From positions 1,674,001 through 1,738,000 of the forward strand of contig NC_060024.1 in NCBI RefSeq assembly GCF_021134715.1: a DNA stretch of 64,000 bases, read 5' to 3'. The stretch comes from Daphnia pulex (taxonomy: Eukaryota > Arthropoda > Branchiopoda > Diplostraca > Daphniidae). The notes beneath the pieces were generated by a model that saw nothing but the letters and a program-made list of their open reading frames with translations, did no database searches and was not told where the DNA came from. The position numbers and the translations under genes are program-made. How positions within the stretch are numbered: the stretch's first letter is position 1; the number at the start of each line of letters is the position of its first letter. Shown piece by piece: positions 31,885-44,205 of the stretch.

Positions 31885-33300
31885 AACGATTTTTTCTTTT
31901 GAAATCATTTATCTTATCACTTTGCTTATAGTAGGGGGAGAAATAGTAAGTTTCTCCTTCTTCTTCTTCTTCTTCTTCTTCTTGATGTAATATACGTTTA
32001 TACGAGGGCAGCAGCAGATTGACGACAAAGGAGGGGTCACTTTTTCGGTGGGGGGTAGTAGGCAACAGCCAAAGTAAAGTAGACCCTCTTGCCCTCTCCA
32101 TTATCTGTTGCCAGTCGGGAGCAAGGAGCGTGATGCATGATCCCGTGGCAGCAGTAGCCCCCCAACCCCACCCCAGCAACTGACCACAAATTCCCACTAT
32201 ACTTGCCCGTCATCGTGTTCTACTATGTAGAGAGTTGCAGAGCGGCTAAGGAGAGATCGAGCTGCTGAATCTCCCAAGACCGTTTTCATCCACCCAGGAC
32301 GCCCTGGGACTCGTCGTTATTCTTCTTCTTCTCTTCTTTTACCATTGACACTAGTCAAGGGCTTTTGCGCCATGTTTCAATTTTCCAATTGAATTTAGAA
32401 CACGGAGACAAAACGCATTTAGGCGAATAAAGAAAATCAATTCCTGGGTAATTTTTATATATGTAGGTGAGCTTCAAAGACGGAAAAGTCTATTTTTTTA
32501 AATAGTTGGGAAGGCGGGAAATTCGATTTTATTTTCGGTAAAAATCCAAAGAGGATTGGTGACGAATTGAAAACGTGTCGAGCGAGGTGAATTCTGTAAT
32601 CCCGGCGCCAAGCCCAGGGAGTTGCTTAAAGGCCTCTCTCTCTCTGCAAAAGCGTAAGGTGTGTGTGTAGAGCACACAAGCGGAGGCGGCCGACTAGCAG
32701 CAAACAGCCGCAGCCGAGAGACAGAGAGAGAGAAAACAGAGGGGGTCGCAGCAATGATAAATCTCAGAAATGGGAAAACAAACGGGTCGGGTGTTTTGAT
32801 TGAGACACATCAGAGTCATCGGGATCCTCCTTGTGTGTGTCACATCTCTTTGCTTTGGCACTAGGCCACTCCTGGGTGCGGAGAGTTCCAGCAGCTGGAT
32901 TTTGGGTACTAGCCTGAGAACCTAGCGGCTATCGTCGCAAGTTCTCTCCCTTTGATGGGAAATCAATGCCGGCCGGCAGCTCTACACAACAGGCCATTGA
33001 TGACGAACACCGGCATTGTTGACCCCCCACTACCACCAACCCCAAGTACATAGATAGAAGCCTTTTGAGTTTTGAGCTACGTAGAGAGTTGAGAAAAACA
33101 TGGGGATCAATTTGGGCCTCTGCTGCTGATTTCATGCGCTCGGTGCCAGGCACTTTTCTCTTTGCGGCCGTTGGGTCCGTTTCTCACTCGTCCATGGGTC
33201 CTCCGCCATGTTTGATGTGTCTAGATCGATCACGTTCAAATAGCTGGGCGAGAGCCCGCCCTTTTAGGGGGGCTTCTTTTCATCCCCTATAGAAACTAAA
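31885..33300. other. Intergenic; (CTT)n tract, possible promoter region
   Basis: A CTT microsatellite occupies 31957-31984. AATAAA at 32426-32431 could end the FLASH-like transcript. 32600-33290 is less AT-rich than its surroundings and contains (CT)n and GAGA-like runs around 32635 and 32715, as in a promoter, but no gene can be attached to it. Confidence 0.35.
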
Positions 33301-33302
33301 CA

Positions 33303-33905
33303 TTTATAAAACCTTCTTCACTTACTTAACCTACTACTTAAGCACTCATACGTGGAAACAATCAATTGTAATACACTTGCTGAAACCGGTTAAAGAAAAG
33401 ACCGAGCCAAGATCCTATCGGCCAGTGTCGCTCTCGTAGTGCTTAAGCATGGTCATAGAAATAAATGAAGTCAATTGGCTATAATGGTACATAGAAAAAA
33501 AGGAAAAATTAAAAGGATACAAGCTGGATTTACAAGAAGATGCAGCACAATGGATCATATAGCGCAGCTGGAAACCGACATCCAAATAGGTTTTAGCATA
33601 AAGAAATCAACAGTCGCGGTGTTTCTAGACATAGAGAAAGCATAGGACTCGGAATGGAAGCAAGGCTTAGTATATAAAATTGCCTAACTGGGCCTCCCAG
33701 GGTGCATGCTAGCATTGATCAACTACTTTTTAACCGACCACAAAATGCGCGTAAGGAGTATCCCAAGGAGCAGTAATAAGTCCCATTCTTTTCTACGTCA
33801 TGGTATTAGACTTTCCAGAAAACAAAAGAAACAAATCACTCCTTTTCACAAACGACGTAACACTATTTGCACAAATGAAAAAAACCAAGCCACGCTAAGA
33901 TTTTA
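33303..33905 (+). mobile_element. LINE fragment (Jockey-like), copy 2
   Basis: Nearly identical to 30250-30639 and carries the same TAG codons, then continues further: TDHKMRV, a frameshift, GVSQGAVISPILF and SLLFTNDVTLFAQ. The catalytic F/YADD motif reads FTND, so a catalytic aspartate is lost. At about 33890 it changes into the same unrelated sequence as the LINE piece at 6750-6990. Confidence 0.8.
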
Positions 33906-34450
33906 CAGACGTAAGTAACATTTAGCAAGAAAAAAATTGTTGATTCAACTAGGTCTCTTTAAGTTTACTTGTACCTTAGTAGGTATTTGTTTAAAAAAAT
34001 CACTAATTGAGTTGATAGAAATAGGATTTACGGACATATTCATACCCCGGTCAACTTCTTGCTGGTTTAGAGTATTTTCTGCTCTAATGTGTGCTGCAGC
34101 ATCCCTTAAATTAAATTCCTTAACTGCTTCTGCGATTACAAAAGATTTCGTTGTGATTGCCGCCTGTTCGATGAAAGTTGCCACTTCAAGCATTTTACCC
34201 TCTCTCTCAGGGTTCAATGCATAGGGCTCCTTTTATGGTCTTACCTAAGCCATTTTTGGTGCAGAAAGGGTTGAAATTGACGAACAAACAATTTGTTATA
34301 AATCAATAATCTAGAAATAAGAAAAAAAGTACATATTGGAAACAAAGTTGCTACAGCGGTGAGTGACATTTAGTAAACAAAGTAACTGTTGATTCAACTA
34401 GCCCTATTTAAGTCAAAATTTACTTTATTAGGTATTGCCGTTTACTTTAA
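33890..34450 (-). repeat. Dispersed repeat copy B with small conserved ORF
   Basis: Inverted counterpart of 6180-6750. Two ~75-bp direct repeats (33908-33984 and 34358-34433) bracket it. The minus strand encodes ...NPEREGKMLEVATFIEQAAI, then DAAAHIRAENT, then VNPISI, 90 aa open (33945-34217). A possible GT-AG intron (GTAAGACC...AAAAG near 34225-34240) precedes it. No domain recognised. Confidence 0.55.
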
Positions 34451-34841
34451 CATTCTTCAGCTAAAAACATTCACTTACTTACTGGTCGCGCCTTTACACT
34501 AGGAAAAATTATTAATGACACAACAAAGAAAAAAAGATAAGGTATGAGAAAAAATGCTTAACTTTGCTGATCATGCGTAAATTTTCTCGAAAATAAAGTT
34601 TTTTCTACTCGTCTCCGGTTTTGAATTAAAGAAAAAAGTATCAATTAATATGTACAAATAATTAGTTTACTTTTGCGATGTATTCATATTTTAAATCACA
34701 TAAATATTATTATTGTTAAATATCTTAACAGACATAGGAATAACGTATACACACAATCTGAGATGACGGAATAATATTACTACGGTTTATTACTTGTTAC
34801 ATTCTTGTAAAAAAAAACATGTGGTGTCAACACCATAAGGT

Positions 34842-34990
34842 ACGTTCAGACTATACACTGTTTTTGATCGTTTTACGTACTACGTATAACGTTTTGACGC
34901 TACGAGTTACGTAGCTGGGAACGTGAAAGTGTTCAGACACACGCTCTACGTAGAACGTAATACGTAACAGCAAAATGTAGTTAAAACGGG
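34842..34990. repeat. ACGTA-motif cluster
   Basis: At least eight ACGTA/TACGT motifs, many in the palindrome CTACGTA, lie in 150 bp just before the MADF gene. The form is that of subterminal motifs of a DNA transposon. No second end was found with certainty. Confidence 0.4.
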
Positions 34991-35161
34991 GTCCAAACTG
35001 AGCCTACATAAAAATGATATCAATCTATCTTTTTTTTACAAAAATTTTTTGAACGTTGAGTGTTTTACGTAAAAAGTAACGTTGTTTTCATTACTTCTTT
35101 GATCATCGTTTTGTGAGAACCTTGTAACAACTAATATGTTTGATTGCTTATTCTGTATTAG

Positions 35162-36042
35162 GTCTTCTAGATTGTGGTTTGAAGAAGAACGGGGACAATT
35201 TTTTGAGGCAACCAAGAATTATCCATCCCTGTACGACACCAGCAATTGTAAAACCTACCAAGACATCAAAGTGAAAACCAATGCAAAGCTGACAATAGAA
35301 AAACTGTTTGAAAATTGTAGCGTAGAGGATGTCACAGTGCAATGGGGATATCTTGTAGACAAATTCAGGAAAAAAAGTTGGCAACAAAACGTTGGTGATC
35401 CTACTGGGACATCAGCAGAAGAGTCAAGTTTTCAGCTCCCACATTGGGACTTATATCAAAGGATGCCTTTCTTGGAACATCACATCAAACAAAGAACGTA
35501 AGTTATAATTAACCACTTCTCAAATCAGTAAATTCAACAGGTATACTAAGAGTTACACATTTTTAATATTTCAGCAGATTTACAAATATGTCTTTGGCCA
35601 AAGCGAACCATGTTGAAGAAGGTGGCTCAGACAAAATGTTGGATGATGAGCAAAGCAATACGAGTGACAATTGATTTGTACTTTCAAGCAGTGATGACGG
35701 TTTATTTACTCTTGATAGTTTGCCCAATTCGGTTTCTGTAGAGGAAAGCATGGATTCTTTTGAAATTAGTGAAAAATCTCTTCTCATGACAGGTATTTTA
35801 AAATACATTTCATTCATGTTGGTTTTTCCTTTTTCCCTATTATTATACATAACTTGTCTTTCTGTTACAATACAGATACCAGATTTGAAAGAAATTCCAT
35901 TGACTGCACTGATTTGACAGCAGCAAAAGGACAGAGAGAGGCTAATATTGTTGGAAAAAAGACTGATGAGAGTGCTTCTCCAAAAACATATACTCCTACA
36001 CCGTCGTCTTCGTCAAGTGGTATTAAAGAAATCCTCTATTAG
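35162..36042 (+). CDS. MADF-domain protein, probably damaged
   Basis: Three exons (35162-35497, 35575-35792, 35876-36042) join in phase. The first encodes a MADF (Myb/SANT-like DNA-binding) domain: LWFEEERGQFFEATKNYPSL, then CKTYQDIKVK, VQWGYLVDKFRKKSW and HWDLYQRMPFLE, the usual Trp/Tyr-anchored three helices. The acidic Ser-rich rest resembles a transcription-factor linker. The incoming phase shows that a start exon is missing. An in-frame TGA near 35672 breaks exon 2 although the frame stays open after it, so the gene is probably a relic. The second acceptor is a CAGCAG pair. MADF proteins are host regulators or second proteins of PIF/Harbinger transposons; either is possible. Confidence 0.55.
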
Positions 36043-36814
36043 TATGAGACATTTTCTTATTTTTTTCAATGATTCATATTCTTTTATATGCGTAGATGAT
36101 CTCCCAAGTTTTCCAGAAAGTTAGATTAAACGGCAGCGTCGGTAAGCAGAGCCGCACACCGCACTGGTGTCCCAATTGATAACTGAGAAACCAACCCCTA
36201 TTGCAGTTCACAACGAAGAAGTAGACAATGCAACCGAGGAATGACACAAGTACTGCAAAGTATTTTCCAATAAAGGTTATAGAATGTAACTACTTTCTAT
36301 GTTTTAAAAATTTGAGTTAAGGAAGTGTCGAGCAATTTATTTTTAAAATGAGGTCCAAATTTATTCTGTTGACAAGACGGCAGGTACATTTTCTAGAAAT
36401 ATTCCAATTACAGTACACAATTATTTAATTGGTAAAGTACACAGTGAGTGATAGAAAATTTGCTACTATGTAGTTAGAATAATCACAATAAGCTTACATG
36501 TAAATAATTGGTTGATTTTGGGCAGTAAAACATGAAAATTCGAAAACAGAAGTTGAAGAAACTTCACACATTTCAACATTTTTATAAACAATATCAATAC
36601 CATCTAGCGGCACACTGGACAATCGTTTGAATTGTAAAAACAACCACTAGATGATGCCAGTGCTTCATAGCAGACATGCAGAATCTCCATAGGAAGGAGC
36701 TGACAGCTGAAATAAGGAAAATTGAAAGAATTTGAAAAGTCGAAAGTGAAATCAATATTCACCCTTAGTTAACAATACCGGTTTTGAAACTGAAAACCTG
36801 AAAGTGGTAGTAAA

Positions 36815-38107
36815 TCACAACTGTAAACTATTTCTAAAAAATCGCGTGTAGTCGTTTTGTTTTATTGCTAGAAAAATCCTCGAATTAAAGTAAAAAATAA
36901 GTTCCACCTCTGTCTTACTACCAGCATAATCTTTGATCGTATTTGTGTCAGTTATACCAAACGACTCTGCGTTGGCAACAACTGAAGCACCAGTAGCAGC
37001 AGATTTCAGTTTTCGAATTTTCTGTTCAGTCCTCACTTCCTTTGTTTTTTTTGTAATTCGGTTTGATCCTGAACAGCTTCAATGATTTTATCTTTGACTC
37101 TTTCATAGGAACATTAAAATTTGGTTTTATTTCTTCTAAAACTGTTGAAAAAATAAGATAAGCAAAAAATGTATAAACAGCTACTTCCAATGTGTTTAAG
37201 GCGAGAATTTATTATTATTTAACAATCATGTCTACATAGCTTCTATAGTGATTTTTAAACCCAGGTGCGGTGAGTTTTCAGTAGATACTAACATAAATTA
37301 ATTGAAATATACAGTCACGCTTGTTAATTTCTTGAGCAGGCAAATTGCTCTATGTGTTTTTATTTCAAATTGACGGAAGGTATACTGAGAATCAAACTAC
37401 TCCCCCATTTTTTAATCCCTTTTTCACCTTTTAAGGAAAAGAATGAGAGAAAGAAAAGTGATTTTAATATTCACTGGTGACAATTATAGAAAAGTATCAA
37501 GTTTTGGGCCATCATTTGACACATGATTCACGAATTAAATTACTTGATTATAAATTTGCTGAGCTATTTTTGCTGCTTCAACTGCTGCATTAACGACAGG
37601 TATGGTTTTTTTTCGTTTTTTTCACTGCTGGTTGGTGCTGGCTTGGAAAGAGTTTCATGTTGATTTTCAAACAAACAAAAACAACCTTGGAATGGAGATA
37701 TTGATATTTTGTGCAGTGTTGCCTTCCACTTGAAATTGCCGGACGTAGATGGGCTTGAGTACCACCAACGACTTGCTGTGAACTGCCATTTTCAATATCA
37801 ATCGGCCTTTCCCGTCCACGGCCAATCCTTACAATTGTGGGACTTTGATTTTGTTCGTTACTCATTTCTTTTGAAAATTCTATAATAAGAATTGATTTTG
37901 ATAGTGAATGAATTTGTTTTCGGAATAACTGTCAAATTTTATATATTTACCTTTTTTGTAAACAAGTTCTTCGGGGGATTGATTGACTGGATTAGTCTTC
38001 CGCTTTGCTGACGGTTCCGGGTAATATCTAGTAGTTTGTTTCTTGCTAGACTTTCCCACTTGCTTTTGTATAGGCATGTTGTATTTTTGAACGGTGGAAA
38101 AAATCAA
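36815..38107 (-). CDS. Unidentified minus-strand gene or relic
   Basis: The first exon, from MPIQKQVGKSSKKQTTRYY (ATG near 38076) to about 37951, and the second, 37879 to about 37687, join in phase across a ~70-bp intron, giving a Lys/Gln-rich start followed by PTIVRIGRGRERPIDIENGS. Further coding-like pieces on the same strand are VVNAAVEAAKIAQQIYNQ (37550-37612) and, with two frameshifts, KDKIIEAVQDQTELQKK and KIRKLKSAATGASVVANAES (36900-37130), a coiled-coil-like segment. A Tc1-type MITE has inserted between the last pieces. I recognise no family. The frameshifts suggest decay. Confidence 0.3.
37312..37465. mobile_element. Tc1/mariner-type MITE, truncated copy
   Basis: Starts TA|CAGTCACGCTTGTTAATTTC and matches the full copy at 50568-50843 for about 80 bp, including the GGAAGGTATA box, then diverges. 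The right inverted end is not found. Confidence 0.6.
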
Positions 38108-38649
38108 TCTGGAACTGAAAAACTACAAAAGAGCGCGATGAAAACTGTAAGTAGGATTGCCGGTTAAATTAAATTCTTCATCTTTGGTGAGGGGCGCTAA
38201 TTCCAATTGTATTATTATAGCATTTCTACCTTTCATTTAAACAGTCAAAGTATATCAATGATCACTACCTGAAGAAGATCTTAAGATTTCCTTGCTTAAT
38301 GCCTGAAGATTATGAGCCGGCATTGTGACATTCAACCACAGCCTTATTATACGTCCTGTCATATTCAACCATCTAAAATCTTCAGTCTCCACAAGTTAAG
38401 ATAAGATGTCAAGAAGAGTCTATTGGAAAGTGGCATCAAGTTAAAGGGGTTTTATAATTTTTTCCTTTAACAAGTCTAAAATAATTTAATCATTATAAAT
38501 CAGTCACATTTCTAAAACTTGAAATGAAATTGTATTTGTAGAAAGTGTAAATCAAATGTACTCAAATGTGTTTTATAAAAATGAAATGCGAAAAACATCT
38601 ATTAAATACACATATTAATTACTGAAACGAGAGATCTGTGGAATGTATC

Positions 38650-38830
38650 TGTATATGTAAATGTGGAGTAGACTGACTGTGGCACAGATTTATAACAGAC
38701 CCGCTTTACGGATTTTGTAATACCGGTCTGTCAAAGACTTGTATTACAGTCTGCAAATATGACTCACTCCAAACAATTTACAGACTATCAAAAACAGATA
38801 CGTAACAGACCTGTACTATAGTATGTGTGC
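38650..38830. repeat. ACAGAC/GTCTGT motif cluster
   Basis: Repeated ACAGAC, GTCTGT and ACAGTC motifs within 170 bp, again like the subterminal region of a DNA element. Ends unresolved. Confidence 0.3.
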
Positions 38831-38846
38831 TAACTGGGTATACAAA

Positions 38847-39170
38847 TCAAATAATAGAAAATAAAAATTGTGAATAAAAAATCTTAAGTTGACTTTGATT
38901 TCGTCCTCTTCTTTGTAAGCAGATCGAAGTAAGCTGGCTGGTGAAGTTAGCTGTAAGCTGGCGAAGAGGATCTCTTCGCCAGCTACTAAATGAGGGTGTT
39001 TGGCCATCACAAGCCACATTTGCATCTCTAGTGCTGTCCCCAATCTCTTTCTGGGCCTTCTTTGTAGAAATGTAAGCGTTGTTGATGAGCCTCAAATTGA
39101 TTGTCACGTTCACTCTCGCTGGAATCATCGATATGTTTTTCTAATGCCAGCCTGTCCAGCGAGAAATTAT
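38847..39170 (-). pseudogene. Coding-like tract, unidentified
   Basis: The minus strand reads LEKHIDDSSESERDNQFEAH and FYKEGPERDWG, then after a frameshift DANVACDGQTPSFSSWRRDP and QLTSICLQRRG. The composition is protein-like, but the frame is broken once and no family is recognised. It may belong with the exons at 39375-41200. Confidence 0.25.
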
Positions 39171-39374
39171 GAAATCTAAATTAAACATAAAAAAAATAAT
39201 ATACACAATTACAATTACAATTACAAAAACAAACGCAATTAGTTTTATACCCCCCTTCTAGACAAAAAAGAAAAACATCTTTCTTGAAACCTTTCAATTC
39301 CTCCTCAAAGTTTCATTACTTATAATTTTTTTTTGTGCTAAATGCTTGTTGACTGGGACGTTACTTATTATAGA

Positions 39375-41200
39375 TTAACTTGCTTCTGATCCTCGAATTT
39401 CTTCAACAGTTGGTGACAATAACTGATAAAGGGGTTTTGCCTTGGCATCTCTTAGTTTCCCAAAGTCTTCTTGAGTGATATGATGGAAAAAAATAATAAT
39501 AAAATTAGTGAGTGGACATCACAATTTACCAAAAATAACTAAGGGATTAGCAGCTCTAAATCCATATTCAAAATTTTTAGACTTGTTACAAATCACATTG
39601 TGAAATCTCATTAGAAAACCCTCTTGAGGCTACCTACACAGATAATGAAAGGTTCCTGTTTAAACTGACCACAATAAGTTCAAGAAAAAAAGAGAGACGA
39701 GAGAAAAAGAAAAATTGAACGTTATATAATAGAAAGTTGATTCTTTATTCGGGATGAAATCCTCTTGTTCACCATTTTAATATCTTCTTTCAAATTTTTC
39801 TAAGCTCGGATTTATAATTCTAGGTAATGGGAGAAATTCTTGGTGGTTCATCTGTGGTAAACTAAAAAAGAACGAAATATTTCTCCGTTGTATTACAAAA
39901 GATAAAGTAACTTCCAATGGTCGAAACATAAGGGAAATTAGGGGGTAATTTCTTAAAAAAATAGATTGTTATCTGTTGATGAATATTGTGACAATTAAAT
40001 TGATAACTCGTCTAGCATTGATTTTGATTGAAATAACAGACAACGAATAATTGAAGTCAGCAATTTATGAACACTAATCACATCTAGTCAAATATGGGAA
40101 TGAAAAAAATTTAAAAATTAACTTTCATTTAAAATTTCAGTAATTTAGTGATTCTCGAAAAATCGGTAATGGATAATACACATACAAGAAAAAGAAAATT
40201 TATGTATGTTTCCGCTTTTAAAAATCTCATGAAACGTTCAAATTCAGGAAAGAAAAGAACGCAAAGAAATTATATTCCGTGCATAAATACAATTTTATTT
40301 CCTTCTCGCTCACGTTGGCTTGGACGAGAAAGTTTTTTCTAAATTCATTACATATTTTGTGTCGCAATTGCGTTTGAAATGTGGATAAACTAGCCATGTA
40401 AGGGAAACGTTAAGTAATTGTGTTTTAGTGTCTAACAAAATTTTGGATTTGTAAACATTGTCATTTATTTTTCATGTATCCCTTCTGAGATCCATATAGA
40501 ATCATATTACAAAAAATACGGTAGAGATAGACGTGATGGTGGTATTTCGTCGTGTATTTTTTTTCCAAATAGCCGACCAACTTCACCACAAGCTTTTCAT
40601 TGGCAGTGTCAATACCGAAATCTTACTCTGATGGTACCCTGGTCTTATTCTTAGTAGTCCAGCTTTGTTAGTCCTGAAATTACACAATTATACAGTTTCA
40701 TTTCAAAGTCTTCGCAGAATCTTTGTTCCTTTTTTTTAAATTCTATTTCGGTGAATTACTGACCTGGGTTTCATGTAGATGCATTATTTCATAGTTTTTA
40801 ATTTATAATAGTGAACCTAGTTGAATCACGTGGAACTAACAACAAATTCATTCGCGTAATTTACATCGTGTGTTATTTAAAACTTCTTAGAGGTGTTATG
40901 ACTGAGTTTTAAGAAACGAGCAAATTTGAAAGATTAATAAAAGAGTGAAAATGTATTGCCTTTAATTAACGGAAGTTGCAGACATATTTTCCGAAAACGT
41001 TTGATAATTTTACAATTTTACGTATTTTTTACCTTTGGTTGATATCTGATAAGTGACAAAGCATGGCAGGTCGTGATGTAGTCCAGGGAATCAGATCTTC
41101 TATGACATCTGCTTCATAAGTACCTTGTATATTAATATGCATTTCAAGAACAGATTCATCAATGTCAACTGAAGTATCAACTGCTGCTGCTTTAAAAGGA
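39375..41200 (-). CDS. Unidentified split gene, three candidate exons
   Basis: Three minus-strand segments look like exons: about 41190-41036 (VDTSVDIDESVLEMHINIQG, then WTTSRPAMLCHLSDIN, ending at AG|GTAAAA), about 40637-40520 (IDTANEKLVVKLVGYLEKKY, then HHHVYLY), and about 39475-39375 (TQEDFGKLRDAKAKPLYQLL, then SPTVEEIRGSEAS and TAA). The first and second do not join in phase directly, so another exon or a wrong border is involved. No domain is recognised. Kept because all three have natural composition on the same strand. Confidence 0.25.
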
Positions 41201-43690
41201 GCATTTGTTAAAAATGAAATATAAATTTCAAAATTATCAAATATTAGATTAAATGATAAAATCAGAGGTTATTGAATTACTCTAAAGGCTGAAATCCGAA
41301 TAATGATCAGCAAAAACTTTATTAATTTCTGTGAATTTGATATAAACATTTGATAAACAGCATTTCTCGTGCTATTGATTACCTCATTTGGAATGCTCGG
41401 AAGTCCAAATAGTATTTTTTTATTTGATGATTTTTATACGCGGTCCCTTTCGTTCTTTACCTAGAAAACGCTATATTTTCGTTTGCTTTTCTTTCTCTGG
41501 GGACTGTATTTCTTTTTTTACTCAACTGTACAAAAAAGCTAACCAGCACCCTAACATTTTTTTTTGGACGCGCCCAGTATTAATACCAGTGACTGAAAAA
41601 ATCAAGTGAAGAAATATGATTGAGGATTTGCCATTTGTTAAAAATGGTTCATTTGCCAAATTGCAAAGTTTCATTGCTCATACCATCAACTTTATACGAA
41701 GATCCTTCTTTAGAAATAGAGGGGAAGTATACTAGGATCTAAAAATATAAATTAACAATCTTACAAATAAATTACAGATTAGCATTCATAAAAAAATGAA
41801 ATGATCAATTACCAGCCTGTGAAATTGGCTCAGTTGGAAAACCCATATTGGATATGATAAGCTTTCTGTAGAAATTGGGAGGGTACTGGTATTACCAGGA
41901 ACTGAACCATTCATCCTCGAAATTCATTCAAAGAAGCCAACACCTTATGATGATTTCAGTGTCCTCATCCTCATTTGCATAAATTGTTCATATTTCACCA
42001 AATTTAAAAAAAACATCCAAACTCTGCTATCGCTACCTGGTTTCTTCATATCCTTCTCCTTCAAAAACTAGTAGGACTCATGATGATCATCCTGTTATTT
42101 TCACCCATACTGAAATGCGCCTAGTACACGCCTAGACAGTAAACCCTTTATCTAGATAAAGGGAAAAATTAAGAAACCAAAAAAAAGTATGTCCCGAAGG
42201 CTATCTCTGTTTTTTTCCCCATCGTTTCTGTCTCAAATTTCCCCAGCCTGGTTTTTTTTACTAGATTGCGCTTGGGTTTTGTTAGGGTACTGTACAGTAC
42301 ACTTGGGATGAATAGAAATCACTTTTCCAATTAATAGAAAGATGAATTAGTGCAGATAATAGAGCTGTCTTTCCTAAATTAAGTAATCTATCCTTGACGG
42401 AAAAGCGGTCACTAAAGAAAGCCCTGTTACATCCTAATAACAATTAACAAATCATACTTGCGTTTGATCTCAATAATTATTTGACGGGCAATAACAGCAA
42501 TTTTTTAACCAATGGCAGAATTGTGTATCCTGTCATTGCTACTGTCGAAAGTGGGAAAGAAAAGAGGGCTATCCATTTTTTGCAAAATGTAAAATGTAAA
42601 ATGTTTCTTCCAATAACGGAATATAGTGTCGTGAATAATCACGTAATTTCCTGGCAGATAAGTAATTTCGAAATCAGCTTTGCTATAGGTTGCGAGTTCC
42701 CTTATGGAACAACACTATTCCCTACCAGAAAATAAAAAGTAGGAAAACTTTAATTGAACTGGTTGAATCCAAGATTTACTTGGATTTACTCTATCCGCCT
42801 TCTGTAATGGAATGTTCGGTTTGTCTTGCAAATTTTAGTGGGAAATGTGCTGTGTGTGGTAGGGAAATTCTATCCGAAGATCTCTGTCCGAACCAAGTAA
42901 GGAAATTAAGTTCAGCATGGATCTCGTGTGGAATCTCACTTTCAGTGTTGTCCCACACGAATATTTGTTTGTGGTTGGGAGATACACTGGCGGAAAAAAT
43001 GGATACCTCTCATCGCTTCAGATGTGAAGCCTTTTACTACAAATAAGAAGTTTATTGCTCTTTGACAACAGATTGGTGTCTTTCGAGAACTTGTAGTCGT
43101 TACATGGAAATTGTAGTGGTTGATGTGAAGGCATAATGAAGCATTAAACGTTGGTCCGGAAAACTTGAGTTTAAAGAGTACCGCATTGGAGTAGTTGGTC
43201 AGATTTTCGTCGATGTAATTTCCGTCAAATAATTCGAAACGCATTAAATGCGTAACGTTGAGTGGCACAATTTTCAATTATATGTTTTCTTCTCCACTGC
43301 GTTCGCTCAGTCATTATTTGCCGAACGCTAATTTTCGGAAAGAGGTTATAAAGTGATAGTGGTTTAGCTCATAAGGGAAGAATAAAGGTTCGTGGAAGGA
43401 AATGTGTCTTTGCCTAGAGGCTTTCTTCATAGGGGAGTAGAGGGCTTGGAGCCTTGGATCAAAGTGATTCCCTATTCTTGGGTTTCTGTCTCAAAGTGTT
43501 TGAAAACTGAAATGGGAAGGGAAGAGCGAGTGAGAAGAGTGGGTGGATCAAATGGATTTAAACGTCTGCGTCGTCGATTCACTTTTTTTTTGTTTTTTCT
43601 CTTAAATTTTAATTGGTTAGTTGTGTGTCTAGCTTTTACACTCTAGGTAGTCTCTTTTAGCATCGGTAAAATAAGGTGGGCGTCGCTGAC
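41200..43690. other. No gene recognised
   Basis: AT-rich DNA. 42144-42163 is a perfect 20-bp palindrome (CCCTTTATCTAGATAAAGGG). Short frames at 42690-43046 (+) and 43277-42942 (-) overlap and lack support. Confidence 0.35.
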
Positions 43691-44205
43691 ACCCGAATAA
43701 AATACCACGGTATTACTGCGGTACTACGGCACTACCACTGGTTTCTACCGCAGTCTTACTTTTTTTTAAAGTACCAAAAGAAATTTCGGTTTTCGGTCCC
43801 GGTACTTTTTTCTTAAAAATCGCCATCTAGCGGTCAAGTTTTGGAGTTTTTTTTACAGACGATTCAATTTTCTACGTCCCTCCTGTCAAGTTGTTGAAGT
43901 TGAATGCAGCGTTGCCTTCTTCGGTAGCTGTAGAATGGTTGCGTATCTTCCAACCGACTAGAATAGGTTGTTAGATACTAACTTTGAGAAAATGTTGTTA
44001 CTTAGAGTGAATAGCAAATTGTAGTGATAGGGTACAGGCAAACGTGCTGATAAAATGATTCAGGCATTTTTTTAATGTAACGCAAATTGTACCGGTACCG
44101 TGGTAATACTGTGGTTCTTTTATCGGTACCGTTATCGATACCGCAATTTAAAAAAATTACCGCAGTACCGCCACCGCGGTACTTTTTCAAAGTATCGCTT
44201 CAAAC
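43690..44205. mobile_element. ~520-bp element with CGGTAC subterminal motifs
   Basis: The left 120 bp and, in reverse complement, the right 120 bp are both built of GCGGTAC/ACCGCAGT-type motifs, for example ACTGCGGTAC on the left and the complement of GCGGTACTGCGG on the right. There is no coding capacity in between. It is the same design as the CAGGCCC and TTTCGGCAC elements. Confidence 0.5.

Noticed and set aside
31957..31984. Poly-Phe/poly-Glu coding from the CTT run
   Set aside because: It is a simple-sequence microsatellite after the stop codon of the FLASH-like gene.
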